64,000 nucleotides of DNA, taken from positions 59,978,093-60,042,092 of the forward strand of contig CM069437.1 in NCBI GenBank assembly GCA_035610365.1, read 5' to 3'. A model generated the notes under the pieces. That model saw only the letters and a program-made list of their open reading frames with translations. It was not told where the DNA came from and made no database searches. Shown here in pieces: positions 33,110 through 43,532 of the stretch. The stretch comes from Aquatica leii. Taxonomy: Eukaryota > Arthropoda > Insecta > Coleoptera > Lampyridae. Both the position numbers and the translations under genes were made by a program. Position 1 is the first letter of the stretch, and each line of letters starts with the position of its first letter.

Positions 33110-34660
33110 TAATGCAATATTTTCAAGAAAATCCTTATGGCCATTTAGCTCTCCACGGAAACTTAAATGGTTCGATGACTCCTAATTTAAGGATTTTATC
33201 TAGTTCTTCATCGATTATCTGTTGTATATAAGGTAAAACGGTATAGTATCGTTGTTCAATTGGAGAATGACTTCCCTTGTCAATTTTATGTTGAACATTT
33301 TTTTTCACAAAGAAGTTTAATTCCTATTTAAAAAAAACTAGTGGTTAATACGGTTATTAATTTTTCTTCTTCTAAATTTAGGTCTTTTTTAACTTTAATA
33401 GAAAAAACAGATTTGGATTTTTGATCTCCCAACGTTCAAATGTTTTCCCGAAATGATGAAATGTCCATGTCTTTCCAAAATCTTTCCAAAAATCTATCAC
33501 TAAAATTAACTCTTCGTTTATGTCGGTTACTACTAAAACTGTAATTAATCGAATACGATTTTTTAACTTAATTAGTAAATCTACAGTTCCTAATACGCTA
33601 CATTCTCTGCCATCAGGGACTGTCACTAGACTCTCTTACGAACTAAATTTAGATGAACTTATTCCAATCTAAATTACTTATAACGATTTGACTGGCACCA
33701 GAATCCAACAACTTTTTAAAGAATAACAAAAGGTTCTTGTTTTTGCGTTCCGACAGTTGCAATAGATGTGATCTTTTTCCAAACAATTCCAACATTGAAT
33801 ATCGGAATTAATCATTGCTAGATTCCCATTTCTAAAATTATGAACAATTTTGTTAGAATTATATGACAAGCCGGTTCTAGTAAATTAACTTGATTTACCA
33901 ACGGTGACCTAAAATAAATTCAAATAGATCATCTACGGTCAAATAGTTATGATGACCAACTACCAGAATGTAATACGGGCAAATTTTTCTACGCAAAATG
34001 GCTAACTTTTGTTGCTTGAGAGGTAGACTAGCAAGTTTTGCGAACAAATTAATCATACAAGCAAAATAGTACCGTACTTGTTCCTGAAATCCTTGTACTC
34101 TCGCCCTAATCTCATTTCACAGTTCAGTTTTGTAACCAAACGGTAAATATTCCTGTCTAAGTTTAGATACAAATTTTGACCAAAAATTAATTTGCAAACG
34201 CACTGATCAAATAAGAGCTCTACCTTGAAGTAAATTGATAACATAATTCTGAAGTTCAACATCAGAAACATTTCTAGCAAACTTATATTCCTCCACTCGT
34301 TAAATAAATGCGTTTACACTAAGGTTTTTACTATTTCCACTGAAAAAAAGTCCTCATTTATGAACAGGAATTGATCTACTAGGAAATTTACTCCCGGACA
34401 TGTCAGTTACGTTTTCATCGGTTAATTTTTCCGCCTCGTTTTTAACAACACTAGTTTTACTAACTTCTACGCGTGCACAGTTTATTTGATCTAATAGTTC
34501 ATCTACTGTTTCGATGACAATTTGGTTATTGCCTTTAACTAACAATTTTAATTTGTTTAACCAGCGATATAAATGATGTAATTTGGTTTCAATCTTTGCA
34601 TCAGAAAATTCAAGGGATACTTTAAAATCTGCCAAAGCTTTATTTAACTCTGTAACTATT
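33110..34660 (-). pseudogene. Ty3/Gypsy gag-protease-RT start (copy 2)
   Basis: Minus strand. Gag starts near 34635 (MADFKVSLEFSDAKIETKLH) and continues in changing frames through a NVSDVELQNYVINLL-like segment near 34250. A CCHC zinc knuckle, CWNCLEKDHIYCNC, lies near 33790. The retropepsin active site LLDSGASQIVISNLDW is intact near 33690, followed by VPDGRECSVLGTVDLLIKLK. The beginning of reverse transcriptase (KIDKGSHSPIEQRYY...EELDKILKLGVIEP) ends near 33120, where similarity stops. Several frameshifts and stops. The rest of pol and both LTRs are missing. It is a different lineage from the copy at 22060. Confidence 0.88.
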
Positions 34661-34699
34661 ACTGTACAAATTTGAATTTTAGTGACAACATTTGTTTTA

Positions 34700-35269
34700 A
34701 AAGAATCTGAAGTAACGAAATCCCGAAAATTTTCTTTTAGAATAAATTTCCTTTTTCTTTTGTATCTGGTTTACCGTTTCTACCGAAACCTTAATAATTT
34801 CTTTTACTTATATTCGAGTTTATCGCGAGCTAATTTATAAACATCTAGTTTGAAACAATTCTTAAATATTTACTCAAACTACAACAAAAAACAATTATAA
34901 TCAATATATACAAAAACGTCAGTAATTTTTCATAATTTGACAATGACAATACAAAAAAATAATACTTCTCTTTGTCCAAGACTAGAAAAATTTGTTGTAT
35001 GCATTTCACATAACGCATAACAAAGAAATAAATTTTTGATTAGATGCACAACTCTTTTATAGTTAATATTATAGACTAGTTGCTGTAGGTATCGGTTCTA
35101 ATGAGTTTCTGTACAAACCTGTCACCGCGATGTTTGTTTGTTTTTTATGCACTTGTCTATATTTATATTGTAGTTCGGCTGTAAAAACTGCTTATAATTT
35201 ATTTATTGTTATTTATTTTAACTTCCATATTAATAAAAAAATTTTATTTTATATTACACTCTGCGTTCA
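34700..35269. other. No recognisable gene
   Basis: AT-rich. Possibly the untranslated leader of the Gypsy copy at 33110, but nothing supports this directly. Confidence 0.4.
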
Positions 35270-35360
35270 GAAACCACAAAATCAATTTTAATTTTCTACG
35301 AACCCCTGAATGATACCGGGGACTCCTAAGGGCCCGTAGGGACTACTTTAAAAACCACTA
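35270..35360. mobile_element. hAT-like terminal fragment
   Basis: The reverse complement from 35360 reads TAGTGGTTTTTAAAGTAGTC and then GGGCCCTTAGGAGTCCCC and CAGGGGTTCG. This resembles the ends of Charlie/SPIN-type hAT elements. The opposite end was not found, so this is one terminus of a truncated or non-autonomous copy. Confidence 0.45.
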
Positions 35361-37910
35361 AATTAGAGATACAGATATACGTCTTTTTTTTAACATCTTA
35401 GAAAATGTTAACGCGTATGATAGCAACTGGTAACTAATACAAGAATTGCAAGTACGATTTTGTTAATAATCGTTCAATTCATTGTAATTGTAAACTAGTT
35501 TACGTAGGTACTGAACTTTAAATCCTTAAATTTTTTTTTTCTGTAAACAGATTTTGAAAGCATATTGATCTTTATTTTTTTATGCAATCCTTACCTGATC
35601 ATTGTCATTTCCTCATTCATTGATAATCAACTAATTACAGAAACTTATTTAAATTTTTAATATGACTATGATTACTGATTATCAACAATAAACTTTGAAT
35701 AATAATGTATTGTTTTGTAAAGCTACTAAAAATTATGTAAAAATCTCTTAAAAGCGTATTAATATTGTAAAATATGCAAATATGTTCTAAAACATAAACA
35801 TATGCATTTATAAGAGTAAATATGTAGAATCTGCATTTGCATATGCAAGTATGCAAATACATACTATTCGAAGCCTAGTAATTATATTTAGAAGAATATT
35901 TAGGATTTTATAAAAGAGATATTTTAGTACACGGTAACAATAATTATAAAAATTGGTTTCAATTTATTATCTAATATGCCCTAACTTTAATTAAAAATAT
36001 TTAGAAAAAGTAACAGTGCAGTTCAAAACTATTACAGCAAAGATGTAGTTGTTTATGATTTTTTAAATGTTTTAAACAAAACATTACTTATTGTTAAGCG
36101 TTAAAATTAAATAACATTTAAATGCACGTACTTTTATGTATTTTCTAACTATAGTTGTTACCTGAAAAATTAAAAAAATAATTATCAGTACAAAAGACAA
36201 GAAAACCAACACCAACTTGTTTTCGATATAAATAATACCATCTTATTCGTCCCAAAAACTAACTTTTTTATTCTTATAAAACCAATAACCATAATCAATT
36301 TTAATCTTTGATTTTCTGTGTTTTATGACGGATTAAACTTCATTTTATTTATGCTTACCGGCTCTAATTTAAACGTTATAGAAATGCTTGAATTGTACGT
36401 TTTGGTAATATGAAACAAAAAATTTTGTGATGAATTAAAATTAATATCGGATTATCTTAATCAGGTTCTAGAAAACTCAAATACTTGTAAGGCTTAATGT
36501 TTTAATTAAATTCCTTTTATATTATTATCTGTGTAGACATGAAAGGGATGGTTTGTGTAGCGAAGCTACATTTGTAATTCATTTTAATCCTCAAGTACCA
36601 CAAAATTCAATGTACGTAACTATGATTAATTGGATTATAAGTGGAAATAATTTTTGTACGAAAAATTATACATATTTTGCGTTTGTTTGTTTTTGACATA
36701 CGTTAATTAGAGTAAATTAAGTTTTGTGTATGTATAACATGTAACTGTACAAAACAAAATGGACAAACTAAAGAGAGGGCTTCATACTCAATGTCTTTTA
36801 CGTTGTGGTTTTACCTCGCATTTTTATTCCAAACTATTTTGAATTATTCGGATTTAAAATCAATTTACAACGTTTTCCGCCTTTATAGCTGTTTACAATT
36901 AAAGAAATAGACCAATAGAATACATAAATAAAACAACTAAATTTTGTAATATCGAAAAGTTTTAAAGATAGTCAATTACTGAAGACTGCTATGGGCAATG
37001 TTAGTTTGTCAGCAACTCGGTTAAATATTAAAAGCTTGTTTTACTTGTCATTGTTTTTAACAAAGACAAAATACTACTGAAATGAACACAACAATAATTG
37101 CAAACTTTAGTTATAAAAAACATAGACTCCTATAGACAAAATTAACGCATCGGCAAAACTTCTCAATAATACTTGTTATTTGTCGAAGTTTCAAATTACT
37201 AATTATTTTAGATAAATTGCTGTGGATATCCCTTGTAACAACTGACTAACAATAATTGTTTGACAGAGATAAAGTATCATTTTGCATTTGTTTGTTATAT
37301 AACATGTTTCGTCGATCGTTATTTAATACTTTTCTATTATTGTCTGATTTTTTAATTTTTTTCTCAGTAACATTAGAAATTATTTTTTTTAAGTTTTATA
37401 AAAAATATTTGAATTGTCAGTAAATTTGTGCGCAATAAAAAATTTACAATAGAATCCAAACACAAAAAATGATTAAAATTTTAAAAAACAACAAAACTAG
37501 TAGAAAAAATAACAGCAGGAATACAAAAAATTAATTTTCTTGGATTAATAAATAATTTAGAAATCTTGCTTACAAAGATGTGACAAAAATATTTAAAAAA
37601 AACAATATTTTACTTATTATTACTTACTTATATGTAGAAAAATGTCAGGTTTTAATAAAAAAATTAAGTCAAAAGTTTTTTAAAGAAATGGATACTCTTA
37701 AAACAAAAATCCAAAAAAAATTTGTATTTTTGAAATGTTTTTACAGGTTAAATTATCACAAATTTAAAAAAATATATTTGGCATAATAAAAAAGGTAGGA
37801 TAAAAAAGTAATAACAGATATAACAACGAATTATAAATTTCCTATTTAGGTATGTGCTTAAAACGATGGTTAATTATTTAGATAAAATAACGTTAAAAAT
37901 TATTTAAATG
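35361..37910. other. No recognisable gene
   Basis: AT-rich. It contains the second ATATGC-rich stretch (35765-35865). The frame at 37580-37786 is lysine- and phenylalanine-rich and matches nothing I know. Confidence 0.5.
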
Positions 37911-37914
37911 CAGT

Positions 37915-38135
37915 AGAATTTAAGTTTCTACAGGTTGCATTCGTAATACAATTTTCCATTCTGTATAATTCCTGTGTTGTCGTTATCACGCAAATTGAGC
38001 TTTTGTGAGACGTCGCAATGGACATCTTTAGAGCCCGGAACTAACTGATTGATTACGTCGTAAAGTCTCGTTTTTATAAACCGGCCTCCAATCGATAAAA
38101 CTGTAAAAAAACTAGAATCTTGGTTAATATTATAG
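37915..38135 (-). repeat. Inverted partner of 38936-39160
   Basis: On the minus strand: AATATTAACC, then GGCCGGTTTATAAAAACGAG, then GGCTCTAAAGATGTCC and CAAAAGCTCAATTTGCG. The same order is found on the plus strand at 38936-39160. It translates over one frame as RFIKTRLYDVINQLVPGSKD without a family match. It directly follows the Penelope-like gene's broken end. Confidence 0.6.
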
Positions 38136-38164
38136 AAACTTTTAATTATTTGAATAGATTTCAT

Positions 38165-38880
38165 AATTTTCTATTTTTTCTATGTATACACGACCACAAA
38201 AGCAAGGAATGCTACAAACACTGTCAGATTAAAAAGAAATAACGTCTATCACCAAATTTAAGAGTTAACCCTGGTCAGGAAGAGCAGAAAACCGAGTAAC
38301 AATGTTGTGTTTAGACGGTGTTATACGGTACATGAAACTTTTGACATAGCGTGGATAAGCGATAGACACTACTTGAGACATAGATTCCGCTGTTACTCTT
38401 AATTTTACAGTACCAAACTTTGCAAAATATTGTTAAAAAAACAGCTTTGTAGACTAAAGAATTTACTATTGGTCACTTCTGAGAAGGGGCGATAATGAGA
38501 CAATCTATTTAAATATCTATCTGTATGAGCAGGTTTTCGATAAACTGAATGTGATGATGAACCATCTTTATTTCGATTAACTAAAACGTCCAAAAATAGT
38601 AAAAAGGAGTTCTAATTCCATAGTAAAGCAAATATTTTAATGAATTGAGTTTAAATGAAATAGAAACTCGTTGAACGTAGAAAGGCCATGTTGCTAAATA
38701 AAAAAAATGTCATCAACGTATCCGTACCAACACTTGGATTTTAGATAAAATGTGGATAAAACTTTATTTTCAAAATTTTTTATAAATATATTAGCAACAA
38801 CCAGTAAAAGCGGAGAACCCATCACGTCCCAAAAAACGGGTCATTAGGTTTGAAAATGCTAAAATTGTAACAAAAGGTTC
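38165..38880 (-). pseudogene. Penelope-like element reverse transcriptase to GIY-YIG junction
   Basis: Minus strand. MGSPLLLVVANIFIKNFENK (near 38820), then the intact polymerase box CWYGYVDDIFF (near 38715), STFNEFLFHLNSIH and FLDVLVNRNKDGSSSHSVYR with KPAHTDRYLNRLSHYRPFSE (38405-38593). After a degraded linker comes SVCSIPCFCGRVYIEKIEN (near 38190), the start of a GIY-YIG endonuclease domain. The rest of the endonuclease is replaced by the repeat at 37915-38135. Several frameshifts. Penelope-like elements use this reverse transcriptase plus endonuclease for target-primed insertion. Confidence 0.87.
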
Positions 38881-38935
38881 TAATTAAAATCAACGAAAAA
38901 CTAGGGAATCCATTGAAATAATTAAAAATCTTTTT

Positions 38936-39160
38936 AATATTAACCGATATTTTAGTTTTGTTTTACCGGATATTTGAATACCAGTTTTGTCGATTTTAAG
39001 CCGGTCTATAAAAGCAAAACTTCAGGGCGTAATTAAACAGTTTGTTCTTGGCTCTAAAAATGTCTACTGTGATGTGTGATAAAAGCTCAGCTTGCGTAAT
39101 AACAATAACATAGAAATTATTCGGAATAGAAAATTGTATATTTAAATGTAGTTGAATAAC
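38936..39160 (+). repeat. Inverted partner of 37915-38135
   Basis: AATATTAACCGATATTTTAG, GCCGGTCTATAAAAGCAAAA, GGCTCTAAAAATGTCTACTG and AAAAGCTCAGCTTGCG follow in the same order as in the partner. With it, this segment brackets the Penelope-like gene. Confidence 0.6.
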
Positions 39161-39588
39161 GAGTAAATTCAATAAACAATAATATTAATAAATAACGAAT
39201 AATTTTAAATAAATTTTTAGTTACTGTTTAACATAACAATTGTATTACATTATGTTTAAAAATGTTATTATTATTTTATTGATTATAAGTGCTAAATGAA
39301 TACAATTTTTTAGTTCTTAAATATTACATTTTTTAGTCAGTAAAACTTATATTTACTAATTCTTAGTCATTTTTGGGAAATCAATTGCAAACAATTTGTG
39401 CAAAACAATCTTCAGATTCTGAAATTAATATCATTTACATTTTTCGTAAAATAACGGTTACTTTATCATATTTGTAGTAATATCGACTAATTTTAATAAT
39501 TGTTTCAACCAAACCACATTTATTTAAAAATAGCATATACATATATCAGAAAAATACGTTTATATTATTAATAAAATACTCAAACGAA

Positions 39589-41033
39589 TTAATATTTTGT
39601 ATGCAAACCGTTAATTTTTAAACATTCTATTAACCTGTTCGGCATCGAGTTAATTAATTTTTCGCAGAAGTTCGATCTTCGGAAAGGTTCCCAAATTTTA
39701 TTTGCAGTTTGCACTATGTTATTTAAGTTTCTCGCCGGAATGTCAAGGCGATTATTGGTCTAAGTTCTGCTCATAGCTGCCCACATGTTCTTGATGGGGC
39801 TTAAATCGGGAGATTTTGCTGGCCATTCTAAAGAAATTACGTCGTTTCTGTCCTCAAACCACTCATTTACGATTCTGCTTTTATGAATTGGCGAATTCTC
39901 TTGAACAATAACAATTTCTTCCAATTCTTCTTCTGGATAAAGTGTTCGCACACTTGACACCAAAATCTCGTCTAACACTCAAACGTAACTTTCAAACGTA
40001 AATCGTGGTGGAAAAACTAGAACCAATTCATCCAGCCCAGCTTTTGAAATCCACCCCCAAAATCCACCAGAAATTCTTCCACTTTGTCGATTTTTACGAG
40101 CATGTTTGGTACTAAATCTTGTATTTCGTGGTCGCCAAAGTGTCATAGACGACTCTTGTGTTGATGAAAATACCTTTTCGTCCGTAAAAATCAACGTACT
40201 CTAGTCTCTGTACAAATTATTTTGACAAAATCTAATTTTTGCTTGAGCATGCCTTTCTGTTAATTCAACTTTTGTCGCAGGCTTACTTGCAAATAATCCC
40301 ACGTCGTTTAATCTGCGTCGTATCGTTGAAGCGCTGCAGTTTAAACGAACTTCTCGAATTCGCGGGGCAGTTGTAAAAAGAGAATTTTGAACACAACTAA
40401 GAATATTTGCATCTTCCTTTATGATAGTTGCTCTATTTATTCCTTTTGGTTTCGTTATAAGAGAAACTTCTCCTTCTTCATCAAACCTTCGAAGCCACCG
40501 ACGAAGTTGGCGCACCTGTATATGTATTTAGTTAAGCAATTTAGTTTAACCAAATGATTCAATTATTTTAGTAAATTACGTTTTCTTAAAATAAATAAGT
40601 TATTTTTTTAAACAAAAATACCTTTAATAAAGTTCAAAGTATTATTTTTTCCCACTTAAAATATTTTTTTTTATTTATTCTAAACCCTGATTGTTTATTA
40701 CCAACAGAATTTTTAAGAAAGAAACTCAAACACGACAAATTAATAAAAACATTGATGTCGATTTTGGATTGTAACAATACATTGTGTGTGCCTCATTTTA
40801 ATTAATATTATATTCAAATTTTATTTAATGGGATAAAATGAAACTAAGAAAACTTTTCGTTTAAGATTACGTAAAAAAATTTTTTTTGCTTATTATAAGC
40901 AAATACTAAAAATCTTACCGATAATTCATTTTATGAAGCAATTTTACGTTGAGGAATATTATTAGCAGCCATTCGAGTAATTGCAATCCTTGTTTCTACA
41001 CTAGAATCTCTCTGCCCAAAACCTCTACCTATG
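39589..41033 (-). pseudogene. Tc1-like transposase with an apparent intron (copy 1)
   Basis: Exon 1 (about 41033-40919) reads GRGFGQRDSSVETRIAITRM and PQRKIAS-stop-NELS. It ends at a TCG/GTAAGA donor; an intron of 403 bp (40516-40918) ends in ATACAG. Exon 2 resumes in frame with VRQLRRWLRRFDEEG (helix-turn-helix), then the DDE core: IFTDEKVF (first Asp intact), IVQENSPIH (second Asp is Glu) and SPIKNMW (third acidic residue is Lys), 35 residues apart. The tail runs to TAA at 39589. Total about 347 codons, a normal length. The reading frame is never shifted; only stops interrupt it (TAA in exon 1, TAG at 40198-40200, TGA at 39976-39978, TAG at 39757-39759). The initial ATG is lost. Confidence 0.9.
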
Positions 41034-41039
41034 TTTGAT

Positions 41040-41890
41040 TATTTTTAACAATTAATTACTTATACTAATGTTAACTATATGTATTTTATAATAACAACTA
41101 AAATTATTTGCTGATCAATGTCTACTTGAAATAAACTAGTGTATTGAATTACGCTCTACTAAATATTAAATTATTGACTATTGTCAGAAGTCGTAATTTG
41201 AATTCCAAATATTACTTATTGAACAATTAATGATCTTTGTTGCAAACTTGTTATGGTAGAGGTGCTTTCACAAATGCTTAAAATGACTGCACTATTTTTA
41301 ACTAAATACTCCGGAATTTACGCTTCCTTTTCAGTTTCCAGTTGTTGATAGATAACTTCAATATTTGATGATATCGCAAAATAAATTGATTGTCTTTGAG
41401 TTTCTAAGTTTAATGATTTTCCTTGCATTAAACTCAGGGTACAAATGCACAAATTTTATTTTGTTTGGTTTTGCGTTTTTGAGTTCGATTGTATAGCAGT
41501 TATTTTTATTTCAAGATTTAGCATTTCCTAATAGATTATAACTAACACTTAGCTACATATATGGTGCTCTCTTATTTTATTTTCACTGACATGAAATAGT
41601 ATATTGTATAATGAGTAAGGACGAGTTGGCAATACACATTCCTTACGAATTATACACTATACTTTTTCTACGACTTTATATTTAATTAGTAATCAAAGTT
41701 AAACAGAATTTTACAAAAAAAATAATGCAGAAAATAAATAAACTAATTTAAAAATTTGTATTGGTAATATCTAAAATGACAATTAAAAAATCATGTCAAA
41801 ACTTGTATTTATTTTGTCAACTTGACAGTGTTTATACTATTAGTTATCTGTTCTATTATTTTATTCTTGTTTTTTACTCATCTCTAGTTA
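41040..41890. other. No recognisable gene
   Basis: AT-rich sequence upstream of the Tc1-like gene. I looked for its terminal inverted repeat and did not find a convincing one. Confidence 0.45.
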
Positions 41891-41895
41891 AAAAA

Positions 41896-42276
41896 ATGGT
41901 GAGTATAATTTACTTGCTTTAAATACATGCAATTTTAGTTAACTTCAAATCATTTAGTATTTGAATTTTTTTTAAATACATTAATTTTAAGCATAACCTA
42001 ATATGAATGAGCTAAATCAGTTTAAAAAGTACTAATGATTCAATGACAAGATTTTGCTTTTGCAGCCAGTAAATAAAAGAAATCTATCCATTTCGAAGCC
42101 TGAATCGTTAACAATGTCGTCAAGTTCTAACAAATGTTGCTATGTGAGAGTTTTTCTTAGAAGCTTCAACCGAATAACATGTGGATGTGACTTATAAAGC
42201 AAATAAGGTAAAGTTGTTTGAAGACTTGTCATTAATAGGTGTTATTCTTAAGAATGAAGCTTTCCGAACTAAGAAG
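41896..42276 (+). other. Candidate two-exon coding piece, unrecognised
   Basis: An ATG at 41896-41898 is followed directly by GTGAGT, a consensus donor. A T-rich tract ending in TTTGCAG (to 42065) is a good acceptor 167 bp later. The next exon then reads PVNKRNLSISKPESLTMSSS. After an apparent frameshift near 42160 it continues as VDVTYKANKVKLFEDLSLIG and KNEAFRTKK. It ends in AAG/GTAATA at 42276, a possible second donor. I know no family with these motifs. It may be the 5' part of a host gene or of a transposon gene; no continuation was recognised downstream. Confidence 0.4.
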
Positions 42277-42279
42277 GTA

Positions 42280-43325
42280 ATAAGCACATCGTAGTTAAAG
42301 AATTGAAAAAATTCTTTTTAGAAAATGCAAGATAGTTAATTACTCTAATAGATCTAATATGCTGCAATAATCTTTACTGCAAAATTAGTTTAAATATGAG
42401 AAATGAATTGTTAACAAAACACATTGTAGGTAAAAGAAAACAAGTGATTCAGTGCTTTTGCTTATAATTACATCTAAATATTTTTTTTCAATGTATAAAC
42501 CAGTGGTTTGCATTAATCTTGTAACAGTTGATTATATTTATGTTTATCTTGTGTTATTTATTGTCAACGTAAGTCCAAAGTGTTAGTGATAACATTTTTA
42601 ACAAGGTAGCGACAATGTACAAATGAATGATTTTTATAAGATTATAATATAATATGTAGTTAAAGTATACATAAATACTTATAAAAACTGCATTAATATA
42701 AGGATAGATAATAACAAACAGATATCATATAACAGATATTCTAATGAATACTAACTTCTTTAAGTTAATTTGAGCATGTTATTATAAAATGAGTAATTTT
42801 ATTTTAAGGATTAAATTACTTAAGCTGTTTGTAACACTGCAAAAGTCCGGTAAATTACTGTTAATATTTCCTTCGCATCAAAAGAAAACCCTGCAAGAGA
42901 ACAAGTAGTTAGGTTGCAAATAAGAAGTCTTTATTTATTCTAATTACCTTGAAGTTCTAAAATATATTTAGATTTTATTATAAGAAGGTCACCACTAAAC
43001 GTCAACGTTTACGAATATAACCTATAATATGTAATTTATAAAACTTGTTTTACGCTATAAAACTAATGCAATACCTTTTACATGACACTCAATGATTTCG
43101 TTTTCAAATTTCCTAATTTGTGATGCAGAGATTATTTGCAAAAGTCTTCTAAATTATGTTTTCATAATTCATTATCCTGTACGTCAATAGGTTTGACCTG
43201 TACGGAAATGGCTTTGACCTGTACGGAAATGAAATTAGACAATCACAATGCACAACGTTGCCTAATCGCAATTAAACATACAATGAATAGTATTATCTGT
43301 TAGTCGTAGAAAAAATAAATTTGTT
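42280..43325. other. No recognisable gene
   Basis: AT-rich. A short direct repeat GACCTGTACGGAAATG occurs near 43196-43230. I found no continuation of the candidate exons at 41896-42276. Confidence 0.45.
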
Positions 43326-43532
43326 CGTTACTTTACGTACAGGTTCTGTTTGCCAATTCAGAATAAGAGTAGAATAATAAGATAGTAGTTTGAGAACAGA
43401 AACGGCGTAATTTCTATAGATTTTAGAATAACCAACAAAATCTTTTGACTTAAACCCCATTAAGAATATGTGGATAGTTATAAGCAGGACATAGACAAAC
43501 AATCGCTTTGACATTTTGGCAAGCAATTTAAA

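Noticed and set aside
37580-37786. 68-codon plus-strand frame
   Set aside because: Lysine, isoleucine and phenylalanine dominate, as expected from A/T-rich sequence; no family signal.
43293-43526. 77-codon minus-strand frame
   Set aside because: It is the antisense shadow of the Tc1-like C-terminus on the plus strand.
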